DNA of 64,000 bases from Streptomyces noursei ATCC 11455 (GCF_001704275.1 NZ_CP011533.1:5270001-5334000), one strand, 5' to 3'. Counted from the first letter of the stretch, positions 1 through 9,485 are shown. Numbers and translations are program-made. Notes: generated by a model not told the origin, from the letters alone.

Positions 1-329
1 CCAAGGCCCGTTACCAGGTTCCGGAGCGCTTCGAGGGTGGGCAGATGCCCCTCCACATGCGCCTCCCGAAGCTGAAGGGCTTCAAGAACCCCGCCCACAA
101 GCAGTTCCAGGTCGTGAACCTGGAGAAGCTGGCCGCGCTCTACCCGCAGGGTGGCGAGGTCACGGTGGCCGACCTGGTCGCCAAGGGCGCGGTGCGCAAG
201 AACGAGCTCGTCAAGGTCCTGGGCCAGGGCGAGATCTCCGTGGCGCTGCAGGTTTCGGTTGACGCCGTTTCCGGCTCCGCCAAGGAGAAGATTGCCGCCG
301 CCGGCGGCACCGTCACCGAACTCCTCTGA
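1..329 (+). CDS. rplO: Ribosomal protein L15, C-terminal part
   Basis: The reading frame is open from the first bases of the window, so the gene begins upstream; about 108 C-terminal residues are present. The visible part has the L15 signature: a basic segment reading [12 protein letters not shown], then a globular domain ending in a Gly/Ala-rich KIAAAGGTV stretch. L15 is a late-assembly protein of the large ribosomal subunit that contacts 23S rRNA. In bacteria rplO is the last ribosomal-protein gene before secY in the spc operon, and secY follows here. A strong hairpin directly after the stop codon suggests most transcripts end before secY. Truncated only by the window edge. Confidence 0.95.
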   Translation, partial: KARYQVPERFEGGQMPLHMRLPKLKGFKNPAHKQFQVVNLEKLAALYPQGGEVTVADLVAKGAVRKNELVKVLGQGEISVALQVSVDAVSGSAKEKIAAAGGTVTELL

Positions 330-346
330 GTTCGTTGGTTCAACTG

Positions 347-380
347 ACCGGGGATGCCCATTGATTGGGGCATCCCCGGT
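347..380 (+). terminator. Strong hairpin after rplO
   Basis: Perfect 13-bp arms (ACCGGGGATGCCC and its complement) surround an 8-nt loop, starting 18 nt after the rplO stop. There is no long T run, which is usual for Streptomyces terminators. It separates the spc ribosomal genes from secY, implying that secY-adk has its own promoter in the following 175 bp; no clear hexamers were identified there. Confidence 0.75.
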
Positions 381-557
381 TGGTCGTTCCACGGGGGTAC
401 GGTCGCCGGTAAGGTGGCCTGCACTGTTTGATTTGTCCGGGGTCCGCCCCGGATCACGCCGTGCGGGCGGTGTCCGCGCGGTACAGCCGCTACGTATTCG
501 TCGATCCTCAAGACCGTCACCTCCCGGCCGTTGAAGGCGGGAGGCGCAGGAGGCACC

Positions 558-1871
558 GTGCTCACCGCGTTCGCCCGAGCGTTCAAGACGCCCGACCTGC
601 GCAAGAAGCTGCTGTTCACGTTGGGCATCATCGTGCTCTACCGGATCGGAGCGCACGTCCCGGTCCCAGGGGTGAACTACGCGAACGTCGAGACCTGCAT
701 GAAGCAGGCCGGCGGCAACAGCGGGTTGTTCGCCCTGGTGAACATGTTCAGTGGTGGAGCGCTGCTGCAGATCACGATCTTCGCGCTGGGGATCATGCCG
801 TACATCACGGCGAGCATCATCCTCCAGCTGCTGACCGTGGTGATCCCGCGGCTGGAGGCCCTCAAGAAGGAGGGACAGTCCGGCCAGACGAAGATCACCC
901 AGTACACCCGCTACCTGACCGTGGCGCTGGCAGTGCTGCAGGGCACCGGCCTGGTCGCCACCGCCCGCAGCGGTGCGCTCTTCCAGAGCTGCCCGGTCGC
1001 CAGCCAGATCGTGCCCAACGACTCGATCTTCACCACCATCACGATGGTGATCACGATGACCGCCGGCACCTGCCTCATCATGTGGCTCGGTGAGCTGGTG
1101 ACCGACCGCGGCATCGGCAACGGCATGTCGATCCTGATGTTCATCTCGATCGCCGCCGGCTTCCCGGGCGCGCTGTGGCAGATCAAGCTGCAGGGCAAGC
1201 TGGCCGACGGCTGGATCGAGTTCTTCTCGGTGATCGCGGTGGGCCTGGCGATGGTCGCTCTGGTGGTCTTCGTCGAGCAGGCGCAGCGGCGCATTCCGGT
1301 GCAGTACGCGAAGCGCATGATCGGGCGCCGTTCCTACGGCGGTACGTCCACTTACATCCCGCTCAAGGTGAATCAGGCAGGTGTGATTCCTGTCATCTTC
1401 GCGTCGTCGCTGCTCTACATCCCCGCGCTCATCGCTCAGTTCAGCGGGTCCAACGCGGGGTGGGCGAGGTGGATCGCCAGCAACTTCACCAAGGGAAATC
1501 ACCCCGTTTACATCATTACGTACTTCTTGCTGATCGTTTTCTTCGCCTTCTTCTACGTGGCCATCAGCTTCAACCCCGAAGAAGTTGCCGACAACATGAA
1601 GAAGTATGGTGGCTTCATCCCGGGCATCCGGGCTGGTCGCCCGACGGCCGAGTACCTCAGCTATGTGCTCAACCGGATCACGTGGCCGGGCTCGCTGTAC
1701 CTGGGGCTGATCGCGCTCGTACCAACAGTGGCGTTGGTGCTGTTCAACGCGAACCAGAACTTCCCGTTCGGCGGGACGAGCATCCTGATCATCGTGGGTG
1801 TGGGTCTGGAGACCGTGAAGCAGATCGAGAGCCAGCTTCAGCAGCGCAACTACGAAGGGTTCCTCCGCTGA
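558..1871 (+). CDS. secY: Preprotein translocase subunit SecY
   Basis: A 437-residue protein forming the channel of the Sec translocon in the cytoplasmic membrane. The start chosen is GTG 558, because AGGAGG lies 4 nt upstream and the product then begins [14 protein letters not shown] as in other Streptomyces SecY proteins; an in-frame ATG at 531 would add nine poorly supported residues. About ten hydrophobic segments are visible, plus family landmarks such as the plug/TM2 region near residues 75-105 ([10 protein letters not shown]), the basic cytoplasmic loop with [11 protein letters not shown], and the C-terminal [11 protein letters not shown] tail. The stop overlaps the adk start by one base (TGATG), so translation of the two is probably coupled. 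Confidence 0.97.
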   Translation: MLTAFARAFKTPDLRKKLLFTLGIIVLYRIGAHVPVPGVNYANVETCMKQAGGNSGLFALVNMFSGGALLQITIFALGIMPYITASIILQLLTVVIPRLEALKKEGQSGQTKITQYTRYLTVALAVLQGTGLVATARSGALFQSCPVASQIVPNDSIFTTITMVITMTAGTCLIMWLGELVTDRGIGNGMSILMFISIAAGFPGALWQIKLQGKLADGWIEFFSVIAVGLAMVALVVFVEQAQRRIPVQYAKRMIGRRSYGGTSTYIPLKVNQAGVIPVIFASSLLYIPALIAQFSGSNAGWARWIASNFTKGNHPVYIITYFLLIVFFAFFYVAISFNPEEVADNMKKYGGFIPGIRAGRPTAEYLSYVLNRITWPGSLYLGLIALVPTVALVLFNANQNFPFGGTSILIIVGVGLETVKQIESQLQQRNYEGFLR

Positions 1872-2524
1872 TGCGAATCGTCCTCGTCGGACCCCCGGGG
1901 GCCGGTAAGGGTACGCAGGCCGCGTACCTGGCCAAGAACCTCGCGATCCCGCACATCTCCACGGGGGACCTGTTCCGGGCCAACATCTCCCAGGGCACCC
2001 CCCTGGGCGTGGAGGCCAAGTCCTACATGGACGCCGGCAACCTCGTGCCGGACTCGGTCACCATCGGGATGGCCGAGGACCGTATGGAACAGGGCGACGC
2101 GGTCGAGGGTTTCCTGCTCGACGGCTTCCCGCGCAACCTCGGCCAGGCCGAGGCGCTCGACGCCTTCCTGCAGAGCAAGGGTCTGAAGCTGGACGCCGTC
2201 CTGGACCTGGAGGTCCCCGAGGACGAGGTGGTCAAGCGGATCGCCGGCCGGCGGATCTGCCGCAAGGACTCCAGCCACGTCTTCCACGTCGAGTACAACA
2301 AGCCGCAGACGGAGGGTGTCTGCGACGCCTGTGGCGGCGAGCTGTACCAGCGCGAGGACGACCGCGAGGACACCGTGCGCAAGCGGCTCGAGGTCTACCA
2401 CTCGGAGACCGAGCCGATCATCGACTACTACAAGGCCCAGGACCTGGTCGTGACGATCCCGGCCCTCGGCAAGGTCGCCGAGGTCACCCAGCGGGCGATG
2501 AACGCCCTGGGGCACGGCGAGTAA
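1871..2524 (+). CDS. adk: Adenylate kinase
   Basis: A 217-residue cytosolic enzyme interconverting ATP + AMP and 2 ADP. The P-loop GPPGAGKGT is at residues 7-15, followed by the AMP-binding STGDLFR segment and the DGFPRN motif. It is the long-LID form: the LID region (about residues 126-165) carries one Cys in CRKD and two in CDAC, so the usual four-Cys zinc site is Cys3 plus Asp here. The ATG overlaps the secY stop codon, the conserved actinobacterial secY-adk-map order. A GC-rich hairpin follows the stop codon. Confidence 0.97.
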   Translation: MRIVLVGPPGAGKGTQAAYLAKNLAIPHISTGDLFRANISQGTPLGVEAKSYMDAGNLVPDSVTIGMAEDRMEQGDAVEGFLLDGFPRNLGQAEALDAFLQSKGLKLDAVLDLEVPEDEVVKRIAGRRICRKDSSHVFHVEYNKPQTEGVCDACGGELYQREDDREDTVRKRLEVYHSETEPIIDYYKAQDLVVTIPALGKVAEVTQRAMNALGHGE

Positions 2525-2538
2525 GATCACGGCTCGGT

Positions 2539-2573
2539 ATGGCCGCGGTGCCCAGCACGGGCGCCGCGGCCAT
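2539..2573 (+). terminator. Hairpin terminator after adk
   Basis: Ten-base arms ATGGCCGCGG and CCGCGGCCAT enclose an inner GCCC/GGGC stem. It starts 14 nt after the adk stop and lies just before the proposed map promoter, so it likely ends the secY-adk transcript. Confidence 0.65.
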
Positions 2574-2579
2574 CTGCTG

Positions 2580-2608
2580 TTGACCGGCTACGGTTAGGGC
2601 AGTAACCA
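2580..2608 (+). promoter_or_regulatory. Possible map promoter
   Basis: TTGACC and TAACCA are separated by 17 nt. The -35 box fits the HrdB consensus; the -10 box is only a partial match. The position between the adk terminator and map supports the assignment, which is an inference. Confidence 0.35.
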
Positions 2609-2661
2609 GTCACTGAGCAACCAGAGCAGAGCGCAACCATCTCCGCGAGAGCGATGGGGGA

Positions 2662-2690
2662 CTCCCCCCGGCGCCTTCGGCGCGGGGGAG
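2662..2690 (+). other. Hairpin in map 5' leader
   Basis: A nearly symmetrical stem (CTCCCCCCGGCGCC against GGCGCGGGGGAG, loop TTC) sits 30 nt before the map start codon and would fold in the mRNA leader. It could be an attenuator or a dispersed REP-like sequence. There is no U-tract. Confidence 0.4.
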
Positions 2691-2720
2691 GTTCAGCCGC
2701 AGAGAGGTGCAGGCACCGGC

Positions 2721-3557
2721 ATGCTGGAGATCAAGAACCCCGCGCAGATCGCGAAGATGCGCGAGGCGGGTCTGGTGGTAGCCGCCATCCACGCGGCCAC
2801 TCGTGAGGCCGCGGTGCCGGGTGCCACCACCAAGGACCTGGACGACGTGGCGCGCAAGGTGCTCGCCGAGCACGGCGCGAAGTCGAACTTCCTCGGGTAC
2901 GGCGGTTTCCCCGCCACCATCTGCACCTCCGTGAACGACGTGGTCGTGCACGGCATCCCGTCCGCCGACACGGTGCTCCAGGACGGCGACATCATCTCCA
3001 TCGACTGCGGCGCGATCATCGACGGCTGGCACGGGGACGCCGCGTACACCGCCTTCGTCGGGTCCGGGCACTCCGCGGAGCTGGTCGAGCTCAGCCGGGT
3101 CACCGAGGAGTCGATGTGGGCGGGGGTCGCCGCGGTCGCCAAGGGCAACCGGCTGGTGGACATCTCCCGGGCGATCGAGGGCTACATCCGCCGCCAGCCC
3201 CGTCCGGCCAGCGGCAAGTACGGCATCGTCGAGGACTACGGCGGCCACGGCATCGGCTCGCAGATGCACATGGACCCGCACCTGCTGAACTACGTCGAGC
3301 GCAAGCGCGGTCGGGGCCCGAAGCTGGTGCCCGGCTTCTGCATCGCCATCGAGCCGATGATCAACCTCGGCACCGCCAAGACCCATGTCCTCGAGGACGA
3401 CTGGACGGTCAAGTCCAACGACGGCAGCTGGTCCTCGCACTGGGAGCACTCGGTCGCGTTGACCGAGGACGGCCCGTTGGTGCTCACCGCTCCCGACGGT
3501 GGCAAGGCCAAGCTCGCGAGCCTCGGCATCACCGCGGCGCCGGACCCGCTGGCGTAG
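2721..3557 (+). CDS. map: Methionine aminopeptidase, type I
   Basis: A 278-residue cytosolic metalloprotease that removes the initiator methionine from nascent proteins. The pita-bread fold residues are all present: metal ligands D95, D106, H176, E211 and E242, and the substrate-contacting H77 in VVHGIP. It starts at ATG 2721 (MLEIKNPAQIAKMR), the normal N-terminus for the short form without an SH3-binding zinc-finger extension. Streptomyces usually has more than one map gene; this is the ribosomal-locus copy between adk and infA. The leader carries a hairpin at 2662-2690. Confidence 0.96.
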   Translation: MLEIKNPAQIAKMREAGLVVAAIHAATREAAVPGATTKDLDDVARKVLAEHGAKSNFLGYGGFPATICTSVNDVVVHGIPSADTVLQDGDIISIDCGAIIDGWHGDAAYTAFVGSGHSAELVELSRVTEESMWAGVAAVAKGNRLVDISRAIEGYIRRQPRPASGKYGIVEDYGGHGIGSQMHMDPHLLNYVERKRGRGPKLVPGFCIAIEPMINLGTAKTHVLEDDWTVKSNDGSWSSHWEHSVALTEDGPLVLTAPDGGKAKLASLGITAAPDPLA

Positions 3558-3743
3558 TCCGCGGCACGCTGTCACCGGCCCCCGCGCGTAATGATCTCCG
3601 CGGTTGGGCAATACTCCTGGATTCGTCTTTTCTCAGGCACTGACGTAGACTGACGCGTCGGCTCTCGTGCACCCGTGTGCCCGCACGTCGGGTGCGGACA
3701 GTGCAAGTGAGTCGATCAAGGTAGCCGATCCGAAAGGCGAAGC

Positions 3744-3965
3744 GTGGCCAAGAAGCAAGGTGCCATCGAGATTGAGGGCACCGTGATCGAGTCTCTGCCG
3801 AACGCAATGTTCAAGGTAGAGCTCCAGAACGGTCACAAGGTCCTCGCGCACATCAGCGGCAAGATGCGGATGCACTACATCCGTATCCTCCCGGATGACC
3901 GGGTCGTCGTGGAGCTCTCTCCCTACGACCTGACGCGTGGCCGTATCGTCTACCGGTACAAGTAG
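3744..3965 (+). CDS. infA: Translation initiation factor IF-1
   Basis: A 73-residue single OB-fold protein ([14 protein letters not shown]...) that binds the ribosomal A site during initiation. The sequence is the canonical bacterial IF-1 with the [13 protein letters not shown] strand and the [10 protein letters not shown] ending. The start is GTG 3744, preceded by GAAAGGCGAAGC. A TAGACT sequence at 3646-3651 could be the -10 box of a promoter about 95 nt upstream; the -35 region is weak. The gene begins the infA-rpmJ-rpsM-rpsK-rpsD-rpoA-rplQ run. Confidence 0.97.
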   Translation: MAKKQGAIEIEGTVIESLPNAMFKVELQNGHKVLAHISGKMRMHYIRILPDDRVVVELSPYDLTRGRIVYRYK

Positions 3966-4025
3966 ATCTTGCCGAAGCCCCGCTCCCGTGGGGCAGCGGC
4001 ACTGACCCGGAGAACCTCACATCCC

Positions 4026-4139
4026 ATGAAGGTCAAGCCGAGCGTCAAGAAGATCTGCGACAAGTGCAAGGTGATCCGCCGCCACGGCCGGGTCATGGTC
4101 ATCTGCGACAACCTGCGCCACAAGCAGCGCCAGGGCTGA
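4026..4139 (+). CDS. rpmJ: Ribosomal protein L36, zinc-binding form
   Basis: A 37-residue protein of the large subunit, [19 protein letters not shown] onward. It has the C+ zinc ribbon, C11, C14, C27 and H32, so it needs zinc. Streptomyces genomes usually carry a second zinc-independent copy elsewhere under Zur control; that copy is not in this window. It lies 60 nt after infA and starts at ATG 4026. Confidence 0.96.
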   Translation: MKVKPSVKKICDKCKVIRRHGRVMVICDNLRHKQRQG

Positions 4140-4238
4140 CGCACGCCGACCACCTGCAATTTCGCAGTTCGCGCGACGCAAGCACAAAACGTACATATGC
4201 AGTCACCCGACCCCCGCGCCGCGCGCGAGGGACGACAC

Positions 4239-4258
4239 CCCCGGCTCGGAGGCCGGGG
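4239..4258 (+). other. Hairpin in rpmJ-rpsM spacer
   Basis: CCCCGGC and GCCGGGG pair around a 6-nt loop in the 197-bp gap before rpsM. The gap is long for this operon and probably holds leader structure or a promoter for the alpha operon. Its role is not shown by the sequence. Confidence 0.4.
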
Positions 4259-4336
4259 ACCCGGCTCGTAATGCCGCAGAGTCTTACGGGAACGGTGCTG
4301 CGGAAGACCTCCGAATAGCCATCAGGAGCCACATCA

Positions 4337-4717
4337 ATGGCACGCCTCGCAGGCGTTGATCTCCCGCGCGAAAAGCGTGTGGAGGTCGCCCTCACCTACG
4401 TCTTCGGTATCGGGCGCACGCTGTCGAAGCAGACCCTCGCCGCCACCGGCGTGAACCCGGACACCCGGGTCCGCGACCTGGTCGAGGAAGACCTCGTCAA
4501 GATCCGCGAGTACGTGGACAACAACCTCAAGACCGAGGGTGACCTCCGTCGCGAGATCCAGGCCGACATCCGCCGCAAGGTCGAGATCGGCTGCTACCAG
4601 GGTCTGCGTCACCGCCGCGGTCTGCCGGTGCACGGTCAGCGCACCAGCACGAACGCCCGTACCCGCAAGGGTCCGCGTCGCGCGATCGCCGGCAAGAAGA
4701 AGCCGGGCAAGAAGTAG
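4337..4717 (+). CDS. rpsM: Ribosomal protein S13
   Basis: A 126-residue small-subunit protein of the head domain that contacts 16S rRNA and, through its C-terminal tail, the P-site tRNA. It has the helix-two-turns-helix core ([15 protein letters not shown]) and the basic [19 protein letters not shown] tail. AGGAG precedes ATG 4337. It is the first of the alpha-operon genes rpsM-rpsK-rpsD-rpoA. Confidence 0.97.
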   Translation: MARLAGVDLPREKRVEVALTYVFGIGRTLSKQTLAATGVNPDTRVRDLVEEDLVKIREYVDNNLKTEGDLRREIQADIRRKVEIGCYQGLRHRRGLPVHGQRTSTNARTRKGPRRAIAGKKKPGKK

Positions 4718-4781
4718 TCCTCAGCAGGACCCCACTAGCGGTCTTCGCTGTAGGACCGATCACCTCCACGGGAGAATTTGA

Positions 4782-5186
4782 ATGCCTCCGAAGGGCCGTA
4801 CGGCCGGCGCCAAGAAGGTGCGCCGCAAGGAGAAGAAGAACGTCGCCCACGGGCACGCTCACATCAAGAGCACGTTCAACAACACGATCGTCTCGATCAC
4901 CGACCCGACCGGGAACGTGATCTCTTGGGCCTCTGCCGGCCACGTCGGCTTCAAGGGCTCGCGCAAGTCCACTCCGTTCGCCGCGCAGATGGCCGCCGAG
5001 TCGGCCGCCCGCCGCGCGCAGGAGCACGGCATGCGCAAGGTCGACGTCTTCGTGAAGGGCCCGGGTTCGGGCCGCGAGACCGCCATCCGCTCGCTGCAGG
5101 CGACCGGTCTTGAGGTGGGCTCGATCCAGGACGTCACCCCGACCCCGCACAACGGATGCCGCCCGCCCAAGCGTCGCCGCGTCTGA
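4782..5186 (+). CDS. rpsK: Ribosomal protein S11
   Basis: A 134-residue small-subunit platform protein. It has the basic N-terminal extension ([16 protein letters not shown]), the conserved [16 protein letters not shown] core and the invariant C-terminus [18 protein letters not shown]. The ATG at 4782 follows CACGGGAGAATTTGA. It lies 27 nt before rpsD. Confidence 0.97.
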   Translation: MPPKGRTAGAKKVRRKEKKNVAHGHAHIKSTFNNTIVSITDPTGNVISWASAGHVGFKGSRKSTPFAAQMAAESAARRAQEHGMRKVDVFVKGPGSGRETAIRSLQATGLEVGSIQDVTPTPHNGCRPPKRRRV

Positions 5187-5213
5187 CCCACTGAAGTAGG
5201 AGACAACTAGACA

Positions 5214-5840
5214 ATGGCGCGTTACACCGGGGCCGACTGCAAGCGTTGCCGTCGGGAGAAGCAGAAGCTCTTCCTCAAGGGGAGCAAGTGCGAGAGCGCG
5301 AAGTGCCCGATCGAGATCCGTCCTTACCCCCCGGGTGAGCACGGTCGCGGGCGCACCAAGGACAGCGAATACCTGCTGCAGCTGCGCGAGAAGCAGAAGT
5401 GCAGCCGCATCTACGGTGTCCTTGAGAAGCAGTTCGTGGGCTACTACAAGGAAGCGAACCAGAAGACCGGCAAGACCGGTGAGAACCTTCTGCGCATCCT
5501 CGAGACCCGCCTCGACAACGTGGTCTACCGGGCCGGCTTCGCCAAGTCCCGTGACCACGCCCGTCAGCTGGTCCGCCACGGGCACATCCAGGTCAACGGC
5601 CGCAAGACCGACATCCCGTCGGCCCGCGTCGCCGTGAACGACATCATCGAGGTCCGCACGGGCTCCAAGAACCTGACCCCCTTCGAGGTGGCCAAGGCGG
5701 AGGCCGGCGAGAAGACCGTCCCGGCGTGGCTGGAGGCGATCCCCTCGCAGCTGCGGATCCTCGTGCACAGCATGCCCGAGCGCCAGGTGATCGACACCCA
5801 GGTGCAGGAGCAGCTGATCGTGGAGCTCTACTCCAAGTAA
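5214..5840 (+). CDS. rpsD: Ribosomal protein S4, zinc-ribbon (C+) form
   Basis: A 208-residue primary rRNA-binding protein that nucleates assembly of the 30S subunit. The N-terminus holds a four-cysteine zinc site, C9-x2-C12-x13-C26-x4-C31, the spacing known from Thermus S4. The rRNA-binding RPYPPGEHGRGR segment and the S4 domain (RLDNVVYRAGFAKSRDHARQL, HGHIQVNG) follow. It sits between rpsK and rpoA as in mycobacteria and Bacillus-like alpha operons. From memory, S. coelicolor has its zinc-free S4 at a distant locus and none here, so this genome may carry two S4 types. Codon use matches the neighbouring genes. S4 often represses its own operon, and the leaders here could be targets. Confidence 0.94.
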   Translation: MARYTGADCKRCRREKQKLFLKGSKCESAKCPIEIRPYPPGEHGRGRTKDSEYLLQLREKQKCSRIYGVLEKQFVGYYKEANQKTGKTGENLLRILETRLDNVVYRAGFAKSRDHARQLVRHGHIQVNGRKTDIPSARVAVNDIIEVRTGSKNLTPFEVAKAEAGEKTVPAWLEAIPSQLRILVHSMPERQVIDTQVQEQLIVELYSK

Positions 5841-5862
5841 GAGCCCCCAGCGGAACAGGTCT

Positions 5863-5895
5863 GGGCGGTACGGCGCCATCGGTGTCGTACCGCCC
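5863..5895 (+). other. Hairpin between rpsD and rpoA
   Basis: Perfect 10-bp arms GGGCGGTACG and CGTACCGCCC with a 13-nt loop, 23 nt after the rpsD stop. It may be a partial terminator or attenuator that lowers rpoA relative to rpsD, or an RNA-processing site. Confidence 0.55.
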
Positions 5896-5956
5896 GTACC
5901 CTTTGAAGTACAGCGGACGTCAAATAGCGGGCGTCCACGACTGAAGGACACACACC

Positions 5957-6979
5957 ATGCTGATCGCTCAGCGCCCCTCGTTGACCGAAGAGGTCGTCGA
6001 CGAGTACCGCTCCCGGTTCGTCATCGAGCCGCTGGAGCCGGGCTTCGGCTACACCCTCGGCAACTCCCTCCGCCGGACCCTGCTCTCCTCGATCCCGGGT
6101 GCGGCGGTCACGTCCATCCGCATCGACGGCGTGCTGCACGAGTTCACCACCGTGCCGGGTGTCAAGGAGGACGTCACCGACCTGATCCTCAACATCAAGC
6201 AGCTGGTCGTCTCCTCGGAGCACGACGAGCCGGTCGTGATGTACCTGCGCAAGCAGGGCCCGGGTCTGGTCACCGCCGCCGACATCGCGCCGCCGGCCGG
6301 TGTCGAGGTGCACAACCCCGACCTCGTCCTCGCCACGCTCAACGGCAAGGGCAAGCTGGAGATGGAGCTGACCGTCGAGCGCGGTCGCGGCTACGTCTCC
6401 GCCGTGCAGAACAAGCAGGTCGGCCAGGAGATCGGCCGGATCCCGGTCGACTCCATCTACAGCCCCGTGCTGAAGGTCACCTACAAGGTCGAGGCGACCC
6501 GTGTCGAGCAGCGCACCGACTTCGACAAGCTGATCGTCGACGTCGAGACCAAGCAGGCGATGCGTCCGCGCGACGCCATGGCCTCGGCCGGTAAGACCCT
6601 GGTGGAGCTGTTCGGTCTCGCCCGCGAGCTGAACATCGACGCCGAGGGCATCGACATGGGCCCGTCCCCGACGGACGCCGCCCTGGCCGCCGACCTGGCG
6701 CTGCCGATCGAGGAGCTGGAGCTCACCGTCCGCTCCTACAACTGCCTCAAGCGTGAGGGCATCCACTCCGTGGGCGAGCTCGTCGCGCGCTCCGAGGCGG
6801 ACCTGCTCGACATCCGCAACTTCGGTGCCAAGTCGATCGACGAGGTCAAGGCGAAGCTGGCCGGGATGGGTCTCGCGCTGAAGGACTCGCCCCCCGGGTT
6901 CGACCCGACCGCCGCCGCCGACGCGTTCGGCGCGGACGACGACGCGGACGCCGGTTTCGTGGAGACCGAGCAGTACTGA
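5957..6979 (+). CDS. rpoA: RNA polymerase alpha subunit
   Basis: A 340-residue subunit that dimerises to nucleate the core enzyme and contacts activators and UP elements. The N-terminal assembly domain ([20 protein letters not shown]) occupies about residues 1-230. The C-terminal domain (about 245-320) has the helix-hairpin-helix region [16 protein letters not shown] and [11 protein letters not shown]. An acidic tail ends in [14 protein letters not shown], typical for Streptomyces. ATG 5957 is the start. Confidence 0.98.
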   Translation: MLIAQRPSLTEEVVDEYRSRFVIEPLEPGFGYTLGNSLRRTLLSSIPGAAVTSIRIDGVLHEFTTVPGVKEDVTDLILNIKQLVVSSEHDEPVVMYLRKQGPGLVTAADIAPPAGVEVHNPDLVLATLNGKGKLEMELTVERGRGYVSAVQNKQVGQEIGRIPVDSIYSPVLKVTYKVEATRVEQRTDFDKLIVDVETKQAMRPRDAMASAGKTLVELFGLARELNIDAEGIDMGPSPTDAALAADLALPIEELELTVRSYNCLKREGIHSVGELVARSEADLLDIRNFGAKSIDEVKAKLAGMGLALKDSPPGFDPTAAADAFGADDDADAGFVETEQY

Positions 6980-7039
6980 GGGCTCCGGCTCGCTGTTCGA
7001 TCCTGACCGCGGGCCGGTCCTCGGCCGGCCGCGCGGTTT

Positions 7040-7088
7040 CCCGCGCCCCTTCTGGGGGCGCGGGTCCTCCGGGCCCCGCAAGGGGGCC
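7040..7088 (+). other. Two hairpins in rpoA-rplQ spacer
   Basis: The first stem pairs CCCGCGCCCC (7040-7049) with GGGGCGCGGG (7055-7064); the second pairs GGCCCC (7072-7077) with GGGGCC (7083-7088). They lie in a 191-bp gap and could attenuate readthrough into rplQ. Confidence 0.5.
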
Positions 7089-7170
7089 GGATCTCCGACA
7101 GGCGACCGCCTGCTCGGATACTGACTCCGGTACCTGATACGGCCGGGGCAGACGTTTGAGGAGAAACACC

Positions 7171-7638
7171 ATGCCGAAGCCCACCAAGGGTGCCCGTCTG
7201 GGCGGCAGCGCTTCCCACGAGAAGGCGCTCCTGCGCAACCTGGCGACCAACCTCTTCGAGCACGGCCGCATCACGACGACCGAGGCCAAGGCCCGTCGTC
7301 TGCGTCCGTTCGCGGAGCGTCTGGTGACCAAGGCGAAGAAGGGCGACCTTCACAACCGCCGCCAGGTCATGGAGCTGATCACGGACAAGAGCGTCGTGCA
7401 CACGCTCTTCACCGAGATCGCGCCGCGGTTCGCGGAGCGTCCGGGTGGCTACACCCGTATCACCAAGATCGGCAACCGTCGTGGCGACAACGCCCCGATG
7501 GCCGTGATCGAGCTGGTCGAGGGCGAGATCGCCAAGAAGGCGACCGTCGCCGAGGCCGAGGCCGCTGCCAAGCGCGCGGTCAAGGAGGCCGACGAGGCCA
7601 AGGCTGCCGAGGCCGCCGAGGAGTCGAAGGACGCCTGA
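7171..7638 (+). CDS. rplQ: Ribosomal protein L17
   Basis: A 155-residue large-subunit protein near the exit tunnel. The L17 core spans residues 1-118 ([20 protein letters not shown], then [21 protein letters not shown]). The remaining 35 residues are an Ala/Glu/Lys-rich tail found in actinobacterial L17. ATG 7171 was chosen over an in-frame ATG at 7156 because GAGGAGAAA precedes it and the protein then begins with the family N-terminus. A terminator follows. Confidence 0.96.
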   Translation: MPKPTKGARLGGSASHEKALLRNLATNLFEHGRITTTEAKARRLRPFAERLVTKAKKGDLHNRRQVMELITDKSVVHTLFTEIAPRFAERPGGYTRITKIGNRRGDNAPMAVIELVEGEIAKKATVAEAEAAAKRAVKEADEAKAAEAAEESKDA

Positions 7639-7660
7639 GTCCGTCGTCGCTGAGCGGTGA

Positions 7661-7694
7661 GCGGGTCCGCCCCCCTGGGGGGCGGGCCCGCTTT
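7661..7694 (+). terminator. Terminator after rplQ
   Basis: A 15-bp near-perfect GC-rich stem (one G-T pair) is followed by TTTCG, 23 nt after the rplQ stop. It is the likely end of the alpha-operon transcript. Confidence 0.75.
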
Positions 7695-7724
7695 CGTCTG
7701 TGGTGGGCCTGAGAGGATTGCGGT

Positions 7725-8576
7725 GTGAGTGACGAAGTGGAGCCCGGGTTCGTCCGGGTGCGGCTGGACCTGTCCTACGACGGCTCGGAGTTCTCCGGGT
7801 GGGCCAAGCAGCGGGAGCGGCGCACGGTCCAGGGGGAGCTGGAGGACGCGATCCGGACCGTGACGCGGTCGGGCGAGACCTATGAGCTCACCGTCGCGGG
7901 CCGGACCGATGCCGGGGTGCATGCGCGCGGACAGGTCGCGCAGGTCGATCTGCCCGAGCAGGTGTGGCGCGAGCACCACGACAAGCTGCTCAAGCGGCTC
8001 GCCGGGCGCCTGCCCAAGGACGTACGGGTGTGGGCCCTGCGGGAGGCGCCCAGCGGCTTCAACGCGCGCTTCTCGGCGATCTGGCGGCGCTACGCCTACC
8101 GCGTCACCGACAACCCGGGCGGGGTGGACCCGCTGCTGCGGGGGCACGTCCTGTGGCACGACTGGCCGCTCGACGTGGACGCCATGAACGAGGCCGCGCA
8201 GCGGCTGCTCGGGGAGCACGACTTCGCCGCGTACTGCAAGAAGCGGGAGGGTGCGACCACGATCCGCACGCTCCAGGAGCTGAGCCTGGTCAAGGGCGCG
8301 GACGGGATCATCACCGCGACGGTCCGGGCGGACGCCTTCTGCCACAACATGGTGCGGTCGCTGATCGGCGCGCTGCTCTTCGTCGGCGACGGCCACCGGG
8401 GTCCGGAGTGGCCCGGGAAGGTGCTGGCCGCGGGGGTGCGGGACTCCGCCGTGCACGTCGTACGACCCCACGGGCTGACCCTGGAGGAGGTCGGATACCC
8501 CGCCGACGAGCTGCTGGCCGCCCGGAGCAGGGAAGCCCGCAACAAGCGTTCGCTGCCGTCGGCCGGCTGCTGCTGA
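7725..8576 (+). CDS. truA: tRNA pseudouridine(38-40) synthase
   Basis: A 283-residue enzyme that isomerises uridines 38-40 in the anticodon stem-loop of many tRNAs. The catalytic aspartate is in [13 protein letters not shown], and the family motifs [14 protein letters not shown] and [15 protein letters not shown] are present. The start is GTG 7725. Linkage to rplQ is conserved in bacteria; the terminator at 7661-7694 suggests separate or readthrough transcription. A GC-rich stem around 8580-8600 lies between it and the convergent gene and may stop both transcripts. Confidence 0.95.
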   Translation: MSDEVEPGFVRVRLDLSYDGSEFSGWAKQRERRTVQGELEDAIRTVTRSGETYELTVAGRTDAGVHARGQVAQVDLPEQVWREHHDKLLKRLAGRLPKDVRVWALREAPSGFNARFSAIWRRYAYRVTDNPGGVDPLLRGHVLWHDWPLDVDAMNEAAQRLLGEHDFAAYCKKREGATTIRTLQELSLVKGADGIITATVRADAFCHNMVRSLIGALLFVGDGHRGPEWPGKVLAAGVRDSAVHVVRPHGLTLEEVGYPADELLAARSREARNKRSLPSAGCC

Positions 8577-8621
8577 GGCCGCGCCCGCCACGGGGGCGCG
8601 GGGCCGGCACGGCCGGGGGCG

Positions 8622-9485
8622 TCAGGAGGTCTTGCCGGCCTTCCGCCGGGCCTCCTTGAGCTGCTGCTCGCCGGCCTTGGCGGCCTGGTCCTTGCCGCGC
8701 TGGGCGATCTGGGTGAAGGCGTAGGCGCCGCCGTCCCGGCCGATCTGCAGGGCCTGGGTCTCGTTGCCGGTGACGTCCTTGCCGTTGGTGTAGCCGGCGA
8801 TGGTGAAGTACGCGTAGCGGCCGGTGGCGTTGGTGGTCATCCGGCACTTGCTGCCCTGGCAGAAGTCGGCCGGGACACCGCCGCCGGACAGCGGCATGAG
8901 GTTGGGCTTGTTCTCGTTCATCACCGCGGCGGCCTTGGCGGGCGAGTCGAAGACCGCGACGCCGATGGTGACCGCGACCCCGCCGCTGGAGTAGGTGGCG
9001 CGCAGCAGCTGCTTGCAGCCGTTGTGGCTGAGCGAGGAGACCAGCGGGCCCTGGGCGCCGGCGGTGCAGTCGGTGGTGCTCGCGGTGCCGGTCTGCGGGT
9101 AGCTGTGCTCGCCGACGACCATGCTCTTCTGCGGGAAGAGGGTGGCGGGGGTGAGCGGCGCGGTGTCCTTCTTGGGGTCGGAGATGTAGTCCTGCGGGTT
9201 GGGCGGGGGCGGGACCGAGACGTCGGGGAAGGACGGCTTGTCGTCCGGCACGGCGGTCTGGCCGGAGGCGGTGGGGTGGGCCGAGGGGTTGTCGTCGGAC
9301 GGGCCGCCGCTGTTGATCACGGCGGTGGCGACGATGCCGGCCACCGCGAGCACGGCGACCGCGCCGCCGCCGATCATCAGCCAGCGCTTGCGACGCGTGC
9401 GCGCCTCGCTCTCTTCGGCCAGCGCGGACCAGTCCGGAGTGGAACCCCCCGGGCCGTCGAACGGCCCCCCTTGCCCAAAACTCAT
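8622..9485 (-). CDS. Single-pass membrane protein, function unknown
   Basis: A 287-residue protein of no recognised family. The N-terminus is Gly/Pro-rich and cytoplasmic. One membrane segment follows a KRWLM basic cluster at about residues 36-57 (IGGGAVAVLAVAGIVATAVI), and then comes an exterior Pro/Ser linker and a globular domain. That domain contains four cysteines (DCTAG, NGCKQ, DFCQGSKC) that may form two disulphides outside the cell. The start at 9485 is preferred because AGGA lies 8 nt upstream; an ATG at 9494 is also possible. The gene stands alone on the minus strand between truA and rplM. It resembles DUF-type conserved Streptomyces surface proteins. Confidence 0.75.
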   Translation of the reverse strand: MSFGQGGPFDGPGGSTPDWSALAEESEARTRRKRWLMIGGGAVAVLAVAGIVATAVINSGGPSDDNPSAHPTASGQTAVPDDKPSFPDVSVPPPPNPQDYISDPKKDTAPLTPATLFPQKSMVVGEHSYPQTGTASTTDCTAGAQGPLVSSLSHNGCKQLLRATYSSGGVAVTIGVAVFDSPAKAAAVMNENKPNLMPLSGGGVPADFCQGSKCRMTTNATGRYAYFTIAGYTNGKDVTGNETQALQIGRDGGAYAFTQIAQRGKDQAAKAGEQQLKEARRKAGKTS

